Part shown: positions 1-5,632 of the stretch, piece by piece
How positions within the stretch are numbered: position 1 is the first letter of the stretch
Layout of the letters: every line of letters begins with the position of its first letter
Origin: Acidobacteriota bacterium
GTDB taxonomy: Bacteria; Acidobacteriota; Terriglobia; Bryobacterales; Bryobacteraceae
DNA length: 7,215 nt
Direction of reading: 5' to 3'
Assembly: GCA_026394095.1 (NCBI GenBank)
Contig: JAPKYY010000244.1
Coordinates: forward strand, 1 to 7,215
Position numbers and translations under genes: made by a program
The notes under the pieces: model-generated
Seen by the model: only the letters and a program-made list of their open reading frames with translations
What the model was told of the DNA's origin: nothing
Database searches by the model: none

Positions 1-380
1 ACGGGAGCATCATCGACGACTTCAAGCCTCTCTGCCACGCTGGACAGTCTCAACTCGACCTTCTGAAAGAGGGATTGCCCGGCACCCACCAACAGTTCGG
101 AGTATTCTTTGCCCGCAAAGCCAGCCGCCTCGACTTTTGCCGAATAAGGCCCTGCGTTGAGATTGGCGAGCAAGAACTCGCCTCGCTCGTTGGTCTCCGT
201 CTCACGCCCCTGATTGGTGTCGACACTGGTTGCCCGGATCTTTGCGCCCTGTACCGGTGCCCCCTGCGGATCGCTGACGATGCCGCTGATCGCGCCGCTG
301 CGGCTCGAAACCTGACTCCAAAGCAATAGCTGCAATTGAAGTATCAATATCACTTGAACAATTGATGAAGTGTATCGCAC
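1..380 (-). CDS. TonB-dependent receptor with N-terminal carboxypeptidase-regulatory-like domain (partial)
   Basis: This is the N-terminal 126 codons of a gene that leaves the window at base 1. An in-frame TAA lies just upstream, and the only usual start codon before the coding region is GTG at 380-378, so a search limited to ATG misses the gene. Residues 1-30 form a signal peptide: VRYTSS, a hydrophobic stretch (VILILQLQLLLW, 10-21), then a small polar region. Residues 31-112 match the carboxypeptidase-regulatory-like beta-sandwich (SGIVSDPQGAPVQGAKI, then TNERGEFLLANLNAGPYSA and VEAAGF), followed by LRLSSVAERLEVVDD. In Acidobacteriota and Bacteroidota this layout usually heads large outer-membrane TonB-dependent receptors, which import substrates such as glycans or metal chelates. 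The plug and barrel are outside the window, so receptor identity is inferred; another secreted protein with the same domain is possible. No clear Shine-Dalgarno is seen. Confidence 0.8.
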   Translation of the reverse strand, partial: MRYTSSIVQVILILQLQLLLWSQVSSRSGAISGIVSDPQGAPVQGAKIRATSVDTNQGRETETNERGEFLLANLNAGPYSAKVEAAGFAGKEYSELLVGAGQSLFQKVELRLSSVAERLEVVDDAP

Positions 381-416
381 GATTGAAGCTTAGCTCAGCA
401 GAGCCGCTTTGGGCAA

Positions 417-424
417 GTTATACT
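417..424. promoter_or_regulatory. Overlapping divergent -10-like hexamers
   Basis: On the plus strand TATACT at 419-424 is a good -10 hexamer for deoC and would start RNA near 431, leaving only about 10 nt of leader. On the minus strand TATAAC at 422-417 is a -10-like hexamer for the receptor gene, with a leader of about 35 nt to its GTG. Neither has a convincing -35 element at 16-18 bp, so both promoters are tentative. Confidence 0.35.
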
Positions 425-425
425 G

Positions 426-440
426 AGTGGCTTAGCCACT
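426..440. promoter_or_regulatory. Perfect 15-bp palindrome, candidate operator, abutting the deoC start
   Basis: AGTGGCT-T-AGCCACT is a perfect inverted repeat (7-bp arms, one central base) that ends at the base before the deoC ATG. It sits at the expected transcription start of deoC and just upstream of the divergent minus-strand -10-like hexamer, so one dimeric repressor bound here could affect both genes. As RNA it could fold into a 6-bp stem with a UUA loop in the place where a ribosome binding site would normally be. No regulator gene is present nearby to say which role is right. Confidence 0.45.
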
Positions 441-1178
441 ATGAGCGACACATCGAATCTTACCCATCTCGATCTTTCCAAGATGATTGACCACTCCCTG
501 CTCAATCCAACTCTCACCGAAGAGGCGCTGGAGCGAGGGATACAACTGGCGCTTGCTTATGACACGGGCAGCGTTTGTATCATGCCCTTTGCGCTCAAGC
601 GTTGTGCTTCGTTGCTTAAAGGCTCGACGGTAATGGCGAGCACCACGATTGGATTTCCACATGGTGGGGTGACCACTGATACGAAGCTTGCTGAGACCGT
701 CCAGGCCCTGAGAGATGGTGGCCAGGAACTGGATATGGTGGTGAATATTTCAAAGGTTCTGTCCGGGGATTGGGACTACGTTGAGGCTGACATTCGCGTG
801 GTGGTGGAGATTGCTCACGAGGCAGGGCAGAAGGTAAAGGTGATCTTCGAGAACTGCTATTTGAACAACGAACAGAAAATCCGGCTCTGCCAAATTTGTT
901 CTGACCTGGGGGCAGACTGGGTTAAAACGTCCACTGGCTATGGCAGCTCCGGCTCGACCGACGAAGATCTGAAGCTGATGCGGCAGCACGCTGCACCTCA
1001 GATTCAGGTGAAGGCGGCGGGCGGTATCCGCGACCTCGACGCGCTGCTGCGGGTAAGAGCAATTGGCGTTACGCGCGTGGGGGCGACCGCCACCGCCGTC
1101 ATCATGGATGAGTTCCGTCGCCGCGCAGGTCTGGAACCCATCGTCTTCAATGCGACAACTACACCGGCGGGCTACTAG
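441..1178 (+). CDS. deoC: Deoxyribose-phosphate aldolase
   Basis: This cytoplasmic class I aldolase reversibly splits 2-deoxy-D-ribose 5-phosphate into glyceraldehyde 3-phosphate and acetaldehyde, the last step of deoxynucleoside salvage. At 245 residues it is complete and slightly shorter than the E. coli enzyme (about 259). Family motifs run in order: IDHSLL (16-21), ELDMVVN (96-102, with catalytic-site Asp98), KVIFENCYL (133-141), VKTSTG (161-166, Schiff-base Lys162), VKAAGGIRD (190-198, second active-site Lys191) and the phosphate-binding RVGATATA (212-219). All key residues are present. The ATG at 441 is preceded by no Shine-Dalgarno and directly by a 15-bp palindrome; an in-frame ATG at 483 would remove only residues before the fold and also lacks a Shine-Dalgarno. 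No other deo genes lie beside it, so it appears monocistronic. Its TAG stop overlaps that of the convergent methyltransferase. Confidence 0.96.
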   Translation: MSDTSNLTHLDLSKMIDHSLLNPTLTEEALERGIQLALAYDTGSVCIMPFALKRCASLLKGSTVMASTTIGFPHGGVTTDTKLAETVQALRDGGQELDMVVNISKVLSGDWDYVEADIRVVVEIAHEAGQKVKVIFENCYLNNEQKIRLCQICSDLGADWVKTSTGYGSSGSTDEDLKLMRQHAAPQIQVKAAGGIRDLDALLRVRAIGVTRVGATATAVIMDEFRRRAGLEPIVFNATTTPAGY

Positions 1179-2185
1179 ACCGGTAGCGCTTCGATCAGGT
1201 TCATCAAGCTGTGCGTGGGGATTACACGCCCCAGAGAAAAGCCCGAAGCGGCGAACAATGCGGCAAAATCTTCTGCTGTGCGCTCGCGTCCACCTGTCAT
1301 TGCGAGCATATTGATATCCATGAATTTGCCAGGTTCCGGCACATTCGCGGGGCCCACCATCACTTCGACCAGAAGCAAACGGCCGCTGGCAGGAATCACT
1401 TTTCGAATCTGACGAAGAATGGTGATCGACTTCTCGTCGTCCCAGTCATGGATGATGTTCTTGGCCATGTAGAGATCGGCCCCTTCGGCGACTGCTTCAA
1501 AAAAGCTTCCCCCAACGCAGGTGGTCCGTGCTGCCAGGCCCGCTTCGGCGAGCATCTTTCGCGCACCATCGGCGACATAATCCTGGTCAAAGACGATGCC
1601 TTCGAGTGCTGGATTGGCCTCAAGAATCGCGCGAATCAACCAGCCATGTCCACCACCTACATCGCAAACGCGCTTGTGTTGGCTAAAGTCAAATGCCGCG
1701 ACCACTGCCGCATTTGTCTGCAATGTAAAGTCGGTCATCGAAGCATCGAAGATCGCCGCGCGGTCTGGGTTCTTGCGGTAATGCTCCCAAATGTCGCAAC
1801 CCTCTGCGATATCAGTGGCGATGCCACCCCCACGCACGACATCCAGCAGGCTCCCCCAGGCATCCCAGTGTTCTCCGAAGGTGGCCATGCGCACGAAATT
1901 CCGCATCCCCTGGGGATTGCTGCTCAGCAGCATCTGGCTGATCGGTGTCAATGCGAAGGTCTTTTGAGGTAATTCCGAAAATACACCGACAGCTGCGAGC
2001 ATGCGCAAAACGCGATAAAGAGAGTCTTCATGGGTCGAGGTTTCTGCGGCAAGTGCAGTGACGCTCTTGGGCCCATGTTCCAGGCAATCTGGAATGGCCA
2101 ATTCTGTGGCAACGCCTAAACTTTTGGTGACCCAGGCGCCCGTCAGCATTTGAAACAAAATCTGAGGTGGTTGTAGTTCAGTCAT
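1175..2185 (-). CDS. SAM-dependent O-methyltransferase (plant-COMT/CrtF-like family 2)
   Basis: This 336-residue protein has the layout of family 2 O-methyltransferases. Residues 10-85 form an N-terminal winged-helix dimerisation region (LAAETSTHEDSLYRVLRMLA, then FALTPISQMLL at 77-87). A class I Rossmann domain follows, with SAM motif I VCDVGGGHG (173-181), the acidic residue after strand 2 in IVFDQD (197-202), and KNIIHDWDDEKS (242-253), whose His246 is at the position of the catalytic base in this family. MLAMTGGRERTAEDF (293-307) is also typical. Members methylate hydroxyl groups of polyketides, carotenoids or phenolics. The substrate cannot be read from the sequence, and no biosynthetic cluster is visible around it. 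ATG at 2185 is preceded by GAGAAG about 3 nt upstream, a weak ribosome binding site. The gene diverges from the sigma factor gene and converges on deoC, with stop codons overlapping by 4 bp. Confidence 0.88.
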   Translation of the reverse strand: MTELQPPQILFQMLTGAWVTKSLGVATELAIPDCLEHGPKSVTALAAETSTHEDSLYRVLRMLAAVGVFSELPQKTFALTPISQMLLSSNPQGMRNFVRMATFGEHWDAWGSLLDVVRGGGIATDIAEGCDIWEHYRKNPDRAAIFDASMTDFTLQTNAAVVAAFDFSQHKRVCDVGGGHGWLIRAILEANPALEGIVFDQDYVADGARKMLAEAGLAARTTCVGGSFFEAVAEGADLYMAKNIIHDWDDEKSITILRQIRKVIPASGRLLLVEVMVGPANVPEPGKFMDINMLAMTGGRERTAEDFAALFAASGFSLGRVIPTHSLMNLIEALPV

Positions 2186-2291
2186 AATCTTCTCAATGAG
2201 ATACGCGGCGTCCAGTTTATCAGTCAGATCGCATCAGAAAAATAAATTTGCCTCAATCAACTTTCTGGAATCCATGCTCGTCTTCAATTGC

Positions 2292-2295
2292 GGAG
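2292..2295 (+). promoter_or_regulatory. Shine-Dalgarno GGAG that favours the TTG start at 2303
   Basis: GGAG lies 7 nt upstream of TTG at 2303, an ideal spacing. The longer in-frame alternative, TTG at 2288, has no purine-rich site before it, and GTG at 2318 has only GGGAA immediately adjacent. This decides the start chosen for the sigma factor. Confidence 0.5.
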
Positions 2296-2302
2296 TCAGA
2301 GT

Positions 2303-2842
2303 TTGATTTTTCGGGAAGTGGAGGATCGCGATCTCGTCATCAAGGCGGCGAAAGGCAATGTTGATGCATTCAACTTGCTGGTATCACGCCACGAGAAACG
2401 TGTCTTCAATTACTTGCTGAGGCTCGTGGGAAATCGAGAAGACGCCCTGGATTTAACGCAGGACGTCTTCCTGAAGGCCTACCAGAATCTGACCAAGCTG
2501 AGCGATGTGGGACGGTTTTCTCCTTGGTTGTTCCGCATCGCTCATAACGAAGCTTACTCACTGCTCCGCCGGAATCGTCCCGATACGGCGGAGCTCATTT
2601 ACGACCCGCCAACGGCTGGTTCGAAAGAAGGAATGTTTCCGATCGAGATGAATATCGCAGTTGAAAGAGCTCTCGGAAATCTCACGGCAGACCAGCGCGA
2701 GGCCGTCGTCCTCAAGATCTATCAGGGATTCAAATTCGAAGAAATGGCGGAGATTCTGGATCTTCCGCTCTCAACCATCAAGTCGCGCCTTTATTCGGCG
2801 CTCGACATACTCAAAGGCGCCCTCGCGCCGGTAAAGGGATAA
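2303..2842 (+). CDS. ECF-family RNA polymerase sigma factor
   Basis: This is a sigma-70 family protein of the extracytoplasmic-function type, which directs RNA polymerase to a small regulon once its anti-sigma partner releases it. With the TTG start at 2303 it has 179 residues, normal for the family. Sigma region 2 spans about residues 20-92: AFNLLVSRHEKRVFNYLLRL, then the core-binding DLTQDVFLKAYQNL (50-63), then WLFRIAHNEAYSLLRR (75-90) for regions 2.3-2.4. Region 3 is absent, as expected for ECF sigmas. Sigma region 4 spans about 125-172, with LTADQREAVVLKIYQGF and the helix-turn-helix FEEMAEILDLPLSTIKSRLYSAL for -35 recognition. There is no ATG start; TTG at 2288 or GTG at 2318 would add or remove five residues. 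It is first in a tight operon, 6 bp before an anti-sigma-like gene, so autoregulation is likely. The ECF subgroup cannot be assigned by eye. Confidence 0.92.
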   Translation: MIFREVEDRDLVIKAAKGNVDAFNLLVSRHEKRVFNYLLRLVGNREDALDLTQDVFLKAYQNLTKLSDVGRFSPWLFRIAHNEAYSLLRRNRPDTAELIYDPPTAGSKEGMFPIEMNIAVERALGNLTADQREAVVLKIYQGFKFEEMAEILDLPLSTIKSRLYSALDILKGALAPVKG

Positions 2843-2848
2843 CGCAAT

Positions 2849-3433
2849 ATGGACCATTCCCAAATCGATCTCAATGCATACGCACTCGGTGAAGGCACGC
2901 CTGCTGAGCGCGCCGCCGCTGCCGCACATCTGGCACAATCTCCCGAAGCCGCTCTCGACTTCGAACGCCTGCAACTGACATTGACCGCACTTCAGGGCTT
3001 GCGTGATGAAGAAGTACCCCGCCGCATCGCATTTGTCTCAGATCCTGTGTTTGAGCCTTCAGTCTGGCAGCGCTTCTGGGCTTCCGGCCCACGCCTTGCC
3101 TTTGGCGGAGCGGCGATGCTCGCCTGCTCCATCATGGCGCATGGCTTCCTAATGCGCCCGTTGCCCCAACCTGTTGCTGTTGCAGCAGCGCAGATCTCCC
3201 AAGCCGACGTTGATGCCGCAGTACAAAAAGCAGTTCAGGCTGTGGAAGCCCGTACTGAAAACCGAGTACGCCAGGAAGTATCCCTGGCTGTCAACAAGAC
3301 CGAAAAACGCTTCACGCAAGAGATTCAAATGATGGCGGCCTCTTTTCAGGAGAACGACACTCTCCTGCGCAAGCAGATGAACCGCATGTATGTAACCAAT
3401 GCCGGACTGAGCGTCGGCTTTCCCAAGGAATAG
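2849..3433 (+). CDS. Membrane-anchored anti-sigma-like protein without zinc ligands
   Basis: This 194-residue protein starts 6 bp after the sigma factor stop, with AAAGGG 10 nt before its ATG. The N-terminal cytoplasmic part (IDLNAYALGEGTPAERAAAA, then AHLAQSPEAALDFERLQ) has the helical pattern of anti-sigma domains such as LxAYALGELxxxERxxxEAHL. However, the HxxxCxxC zinc motif is missing: SPEAA stands where CPxC would be. A single transmembrane segment lies at about 81-103 (PRLAFGGAAMLACSIMAHGF). The likely periplasmic part, 118-180, is rich in Ala, Glu, Lys and Gln with heptad-like spacing and probably forms a coiled coil. I infer that it holds the neighbouring sigma at the membrane. The role rests on position, topology and the N-terminal pattern, since anti-sigma factors diverge strongly in sequence. 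Confidence 0.7.
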   Translation: MDHSQIDLNAYALGEGTPAERAAAAAHLAQSPEAALDFERLQLTLTALQGLRDEEVPRRIAFVSDPVFEPSVWQRFWASGPRLAFGGAAMLACSIMAHGFLMRPLPQPVAVAAAQISQADVDAAVQKAVQAVEARTENRVRQEVSLAVNKTEKRFTQEIQMMAASFQENDTLLRKQMNRMYVTNAGLSVGFPKE

Positions 3434-3435
3434 TC

Positions 3436-3966
3436 ATGAAGTACTTCTTAGCTCCTTTTCTCGCCGCCTCGCTTTTAATCGCTGCGGTTACTGAACCGGT
3501 GATCAACCGAATGATGCTCATCCCGGTAGAGAAGCGTATCGATCAACGCCTCGAAACCCTCTTTGACGAGCCATTCCTCTTGCTGGGCATGACTCGCGGC
3601 CTCTATCTGGACAAGTTCGGCGCTGTCTTCAGCGCAGAGCTGCAACTGGTTTCAACACCCGGCGTAGGAACCTTCGGGTTCACCGCACCCACCAAAGAGA
3701 TGATGGTGGCCACACGCAAAAAGAAGCTGGATCGTCTGCCGATGCTCAAGGACGCCATGCGCGCCCAACTCGCTTCTGCCGCTATTGCACTGGAAAAGCT
3801 GCCTGCTGAAGAAAAAGTGGTGCTTGGCATCTCGATCTTCCGCCGTTCGTGGGAAGATTCTACAGGTCTCCCGGCTCAGATCGTAATGCAGGCCACTCGC
3901 AAAGATCTGATCAACGCACGCACCGCGCCCGCCATTGAGGCAGCCATCCGAACCCAGGAATTTTAG
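3436..3966 (+). CDS. Exported or membrane-anchored protein of unknown function in the sigma/T2SS operon
   Basis: I do not recognise a named family for this 176-residue protein. It begins MKYFLAPFLAASLLIAAVTE, a basic residue followed by a hydrophobic segment (4-19) with no obvious lipobox Cys, so it is either secreted to the periplasm or anchored by its N-terminus. The rest contains no cysteine and no further membrane segment. Conspicuous stretches are FLLLGMTRGLYLDKFGAVFS (47-66), with a following beta-like stretch AELQLVSTPGVGTFGF, a basic run RKKKLDR (94-100), an amphipathic helical region (102-122), and VVLGISIFRRSWED (128-141). It starts 2 bp after the anti-sigma-like gene and ends 8 bp before gspE, so it is almost certainly co-transcribed with both. 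A role linking envelope sensing to secretion is inference from context only. Confidence 0.75.
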   Translation: MKYFLAPFLAASLLIAAVTEPVINRMMLIPVEKRIDQRLETLFDEPFLLLGMTRGLYLDKFGAVFSAELQLVSTPGVGTFGFTAPTKEMMVATRKKKLDRLPMLKDAMRAQLASAAIALEKLPAEEKVVLGISIFRRSWEDSTGLPAQIVMQATRKDLINARTAPAIEAAIRTQEF

Positions 3967-3974
3967 CTTCCATC

Positions 3975-5624
3975 ATGCACGCCCCTGCCAAGCTCGGCGA
4001 ACGACTCGTCGCTCGCAACCTGATCTCTCCTGCCGAACTCGAACAAGCTCTCGAGTTGCAGAAGGAGCGTAACGACAAGCTCGGCAAAATTCTGGTGGAT
4101 CTCGGTTTCATCGCCCAGCGTGAAGTCATGGCCGAGCTCAGCGACCAGCTTGGGCTCCAACTGGTAGTGATTGATGCTCCGCCGGCTAGTGGGCCAGAGC
4201 TTGACGGCCTCTCGCCGCGCTTCCTGCGTCAGTCGAAAATCTATCCGCTGAGTTTTGATGGCTCAGAACTGACGCTTGCGATGGCCGATCCGCTGGACTT
4301 TGAAGTGCTCTCCTCGGTTGCCAGCAGCACCGGCCTGAAGGTAGTGCCAGTCCTCGCCAATGAGACTGAAATTGTGGATGCCATCGAGCGCCACTACAGC
4401 GAAAGCCGGCGCGCTGAGAATACGGATGACTTCGGCAATACCGACGCCGCAGAAGACCTGGAACACCTGCGCGATATGGCCTCTGAGGCCCCGGTTATTC
4501 GCCTTGTAAACACGATGATCGCGGTGGCGGTGGAGTCGCGTGCGAGCGACATCCACATCGAGCCCTTTGAAAAAGACTTCCGCATTCGCTATCGCATTGA
4601 CGGTGTTCTGATCAACCAGGAACCACCGCCCAAAGAAATGAAGGCCGCCATCATTTCGCGTCTCAAGCTGATGGCCAAGCTGAATATCGCCGAGCGGCGA
4701 CTGCCTCAGGACGGCCGTATCAAGATCAAGACTCTTGGACGCGAGGTGGATCTCCGTGTTTCTACTTTGCCTACGCTCTACGGCGAAAGCGTCGTCATGC
4801 GTATTCTGGACCGCTCCGCTACTGGATTCTACGATCTGCGGAGCCTCGGCTTCGACGACCAGATGCTCAATCTCATGGAGCAATTCACCGAGATGCCGCA
4901 CGGTATTTTTCTGGTTACCGGGCCTACCGGTAGCGGCAAATCAACGACGCTGTATTCGGCTCTCAAGCGCGCCAACAAGACCGAGCGGAAGATCATCACC
5001 ATTGAAGACCCGGTGGAATACCAGATGGATGGCATCAACCAGATCCACGTCAATCCCACCATTGGCCTTACCTTTGCCGCGGGCCTCCGCCACATCGTTC
5101 GTCAGGACCCTGACGTCATCATGGTGGGCGAAATCCGCGACCGTGAAACTGCCGATATCGCGATTCGGGCCGCACTGACTGGCCACTTTGTTTATTCCAC
5201 ACTCCACACCAACGATGCGCCGAGCGCGATCACGCGCCTCACTGACATGGGTGTTGAGAACTACCTGCTCACCTCATCAATCGTTGCCGTGCTTGCACAA
5301 CGACTGGTGCGTCGCATCTGCCAGGATTGCAAAGAACATGTGGGCGAAACCACTTCATACGATGGAAGCAAGGTGCCGGTATACAAGGGCCGCGGTTGCG
5401 AAAAATGCCTGCACACCGGTTATAAGGGCCGCATCGCCATCTTCGAGCTGATGCAGCTGAATGAAGAAATCCGCCGCCTTATCATGCGTAACGAAGACGC
5501 AAGTATCCTCACCGAAGCAGCCCGTCGCAACGGCATGCGTAACCTCCGCGAAGATGGCTGGCACAAGATCGCAACAGGCATGACTACTCCAGACGAAGTC
5601 ATCCGCGTCACGCAGGAGTTCTAA
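3975..5624 (+). CDS. gspE: Type II secretion system assembly ATPase GspE (PilB/GspE family)
   Basis: This cytoplasmic hexameric ATPase powers pseudopilus assembly and docks to the inner-membrane platform. Its 549 residues are typical of the family. Residues 6-58 hold two MshEN-type 24-residue motifs, followed by the rest of the N1 domain to about 142. The N2 domain contains EAPVIRLVNTMI (171-182) and SRASDIHIEP (188-197), then RRLPQDGRIK. The ATPase core has Walker A GPTGSGKST (316-324), the Asp box ITIEDPVEYQ (341-350), Walker B with GEIRD (385-389) and the His box TGHFVYSTLHTN (402-413). A tetracysteine zinc module is complete: Cys449, Cys452, Cys475 and Cys478. PilB of type IV pili is the main alternative; gspF and a GspG pseudopilin directly downstream favour type II secretion. 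It follows the unknown gene by 8 bp, and its own ribosome binding site is weak (AGGAA 14 nt upstream). Confidence 0.95.
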   Translation: MHAPAKLGERLVARNLISPAELEQALELQKERNDKLGKILVDLGFIAQREVMAELSDQLGLQLVVIDAPPASGPELDGLSPRFLRQSKIYPLSFDGSELTLAMADPLDFEVLSSVASSTGLKVVPVLANETEIVDAIERHYSESRRAENTDDFGNTDAAEDLEHLRDMASEAPVIRLVNTMIAVAVESRASDIHIEPFEKDFRIRYRIDGVLINQEPPPKEMKAAIISRLKLMAKLNIAERRLPQDGRIKIKTLGREVDLRVSTLPTLYGESVVMRILDRSATGFYDLRSLGFDDQMLNLMEQFTEMPHGIFLVTGPTGSGKSTTLYSALKRANKTERKIITIEDPVEYQMDGINQIHVNPTIGLTFAAGLRHIVRQDPDVIMVGEIRDRETADIAIRAALTGHFVYSTLHTNDAPSAITRLTDMGVENYLLTSSIVAVLAQRLVRRICQDCKEHVGETTSYDGSKVPVYKGRGCEKCLHTGYKGRIAIFELMQLNEEIRRLIMRNEDASILTEAARRNGMRNLREDGWHKIATGMTTPDEVIRVTQEF

Positions 5625-5632
5625 AGCTCAAG

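Noticed and set aside
75..329. 84-codon plus-strand open frame near the left edge
   Set aside because: The opposite strand encodes the signal peptide and carboxypeptidase-regulatory-like domain in a continuous frame, which is far stronger evidence.
1163..1187. Possible terminator hairpin at the deoC/methyltransferase junction (ACCGG...CCGGT or GCTAC...GTAGC)
   Set aside because: The stems are only 5 bp, the two alternatives exclude each other, and no T-run follows on either strand.
1211..1972. 253-codon plus-strand open frame inside the methyltransferase region
   Set aside because: It is fully antisense to a gene with clear family motifs, and its translation is rich in Cys and His with no recognisable domain; it reflects codon bias on the opposite strand.
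2216..2250. Possible sigma-70 promoter in the AT-rich part of the divergent spacer (TTTATC and AATAAA)
   Set aside because: Both hexamers match the consensus poorly; AT-richness alone does not support a call.
2288..2302. Longer sigma factor start at TTG 2288
   Set aside because: No ribosome binding site precedes it, while TTG at 2303 has GGAG at ideal spacing. The five extra residues are not part of the sigma fold. It is not excluded.
4263..4901. 212-codon minus-strand open frame inside gspE
   Set aside because: It lies opposite the conserved N1/N2 and ATPase coding region of gspE. Long antisense frames are common in GC-biased genes, and the translation shows no family motif.
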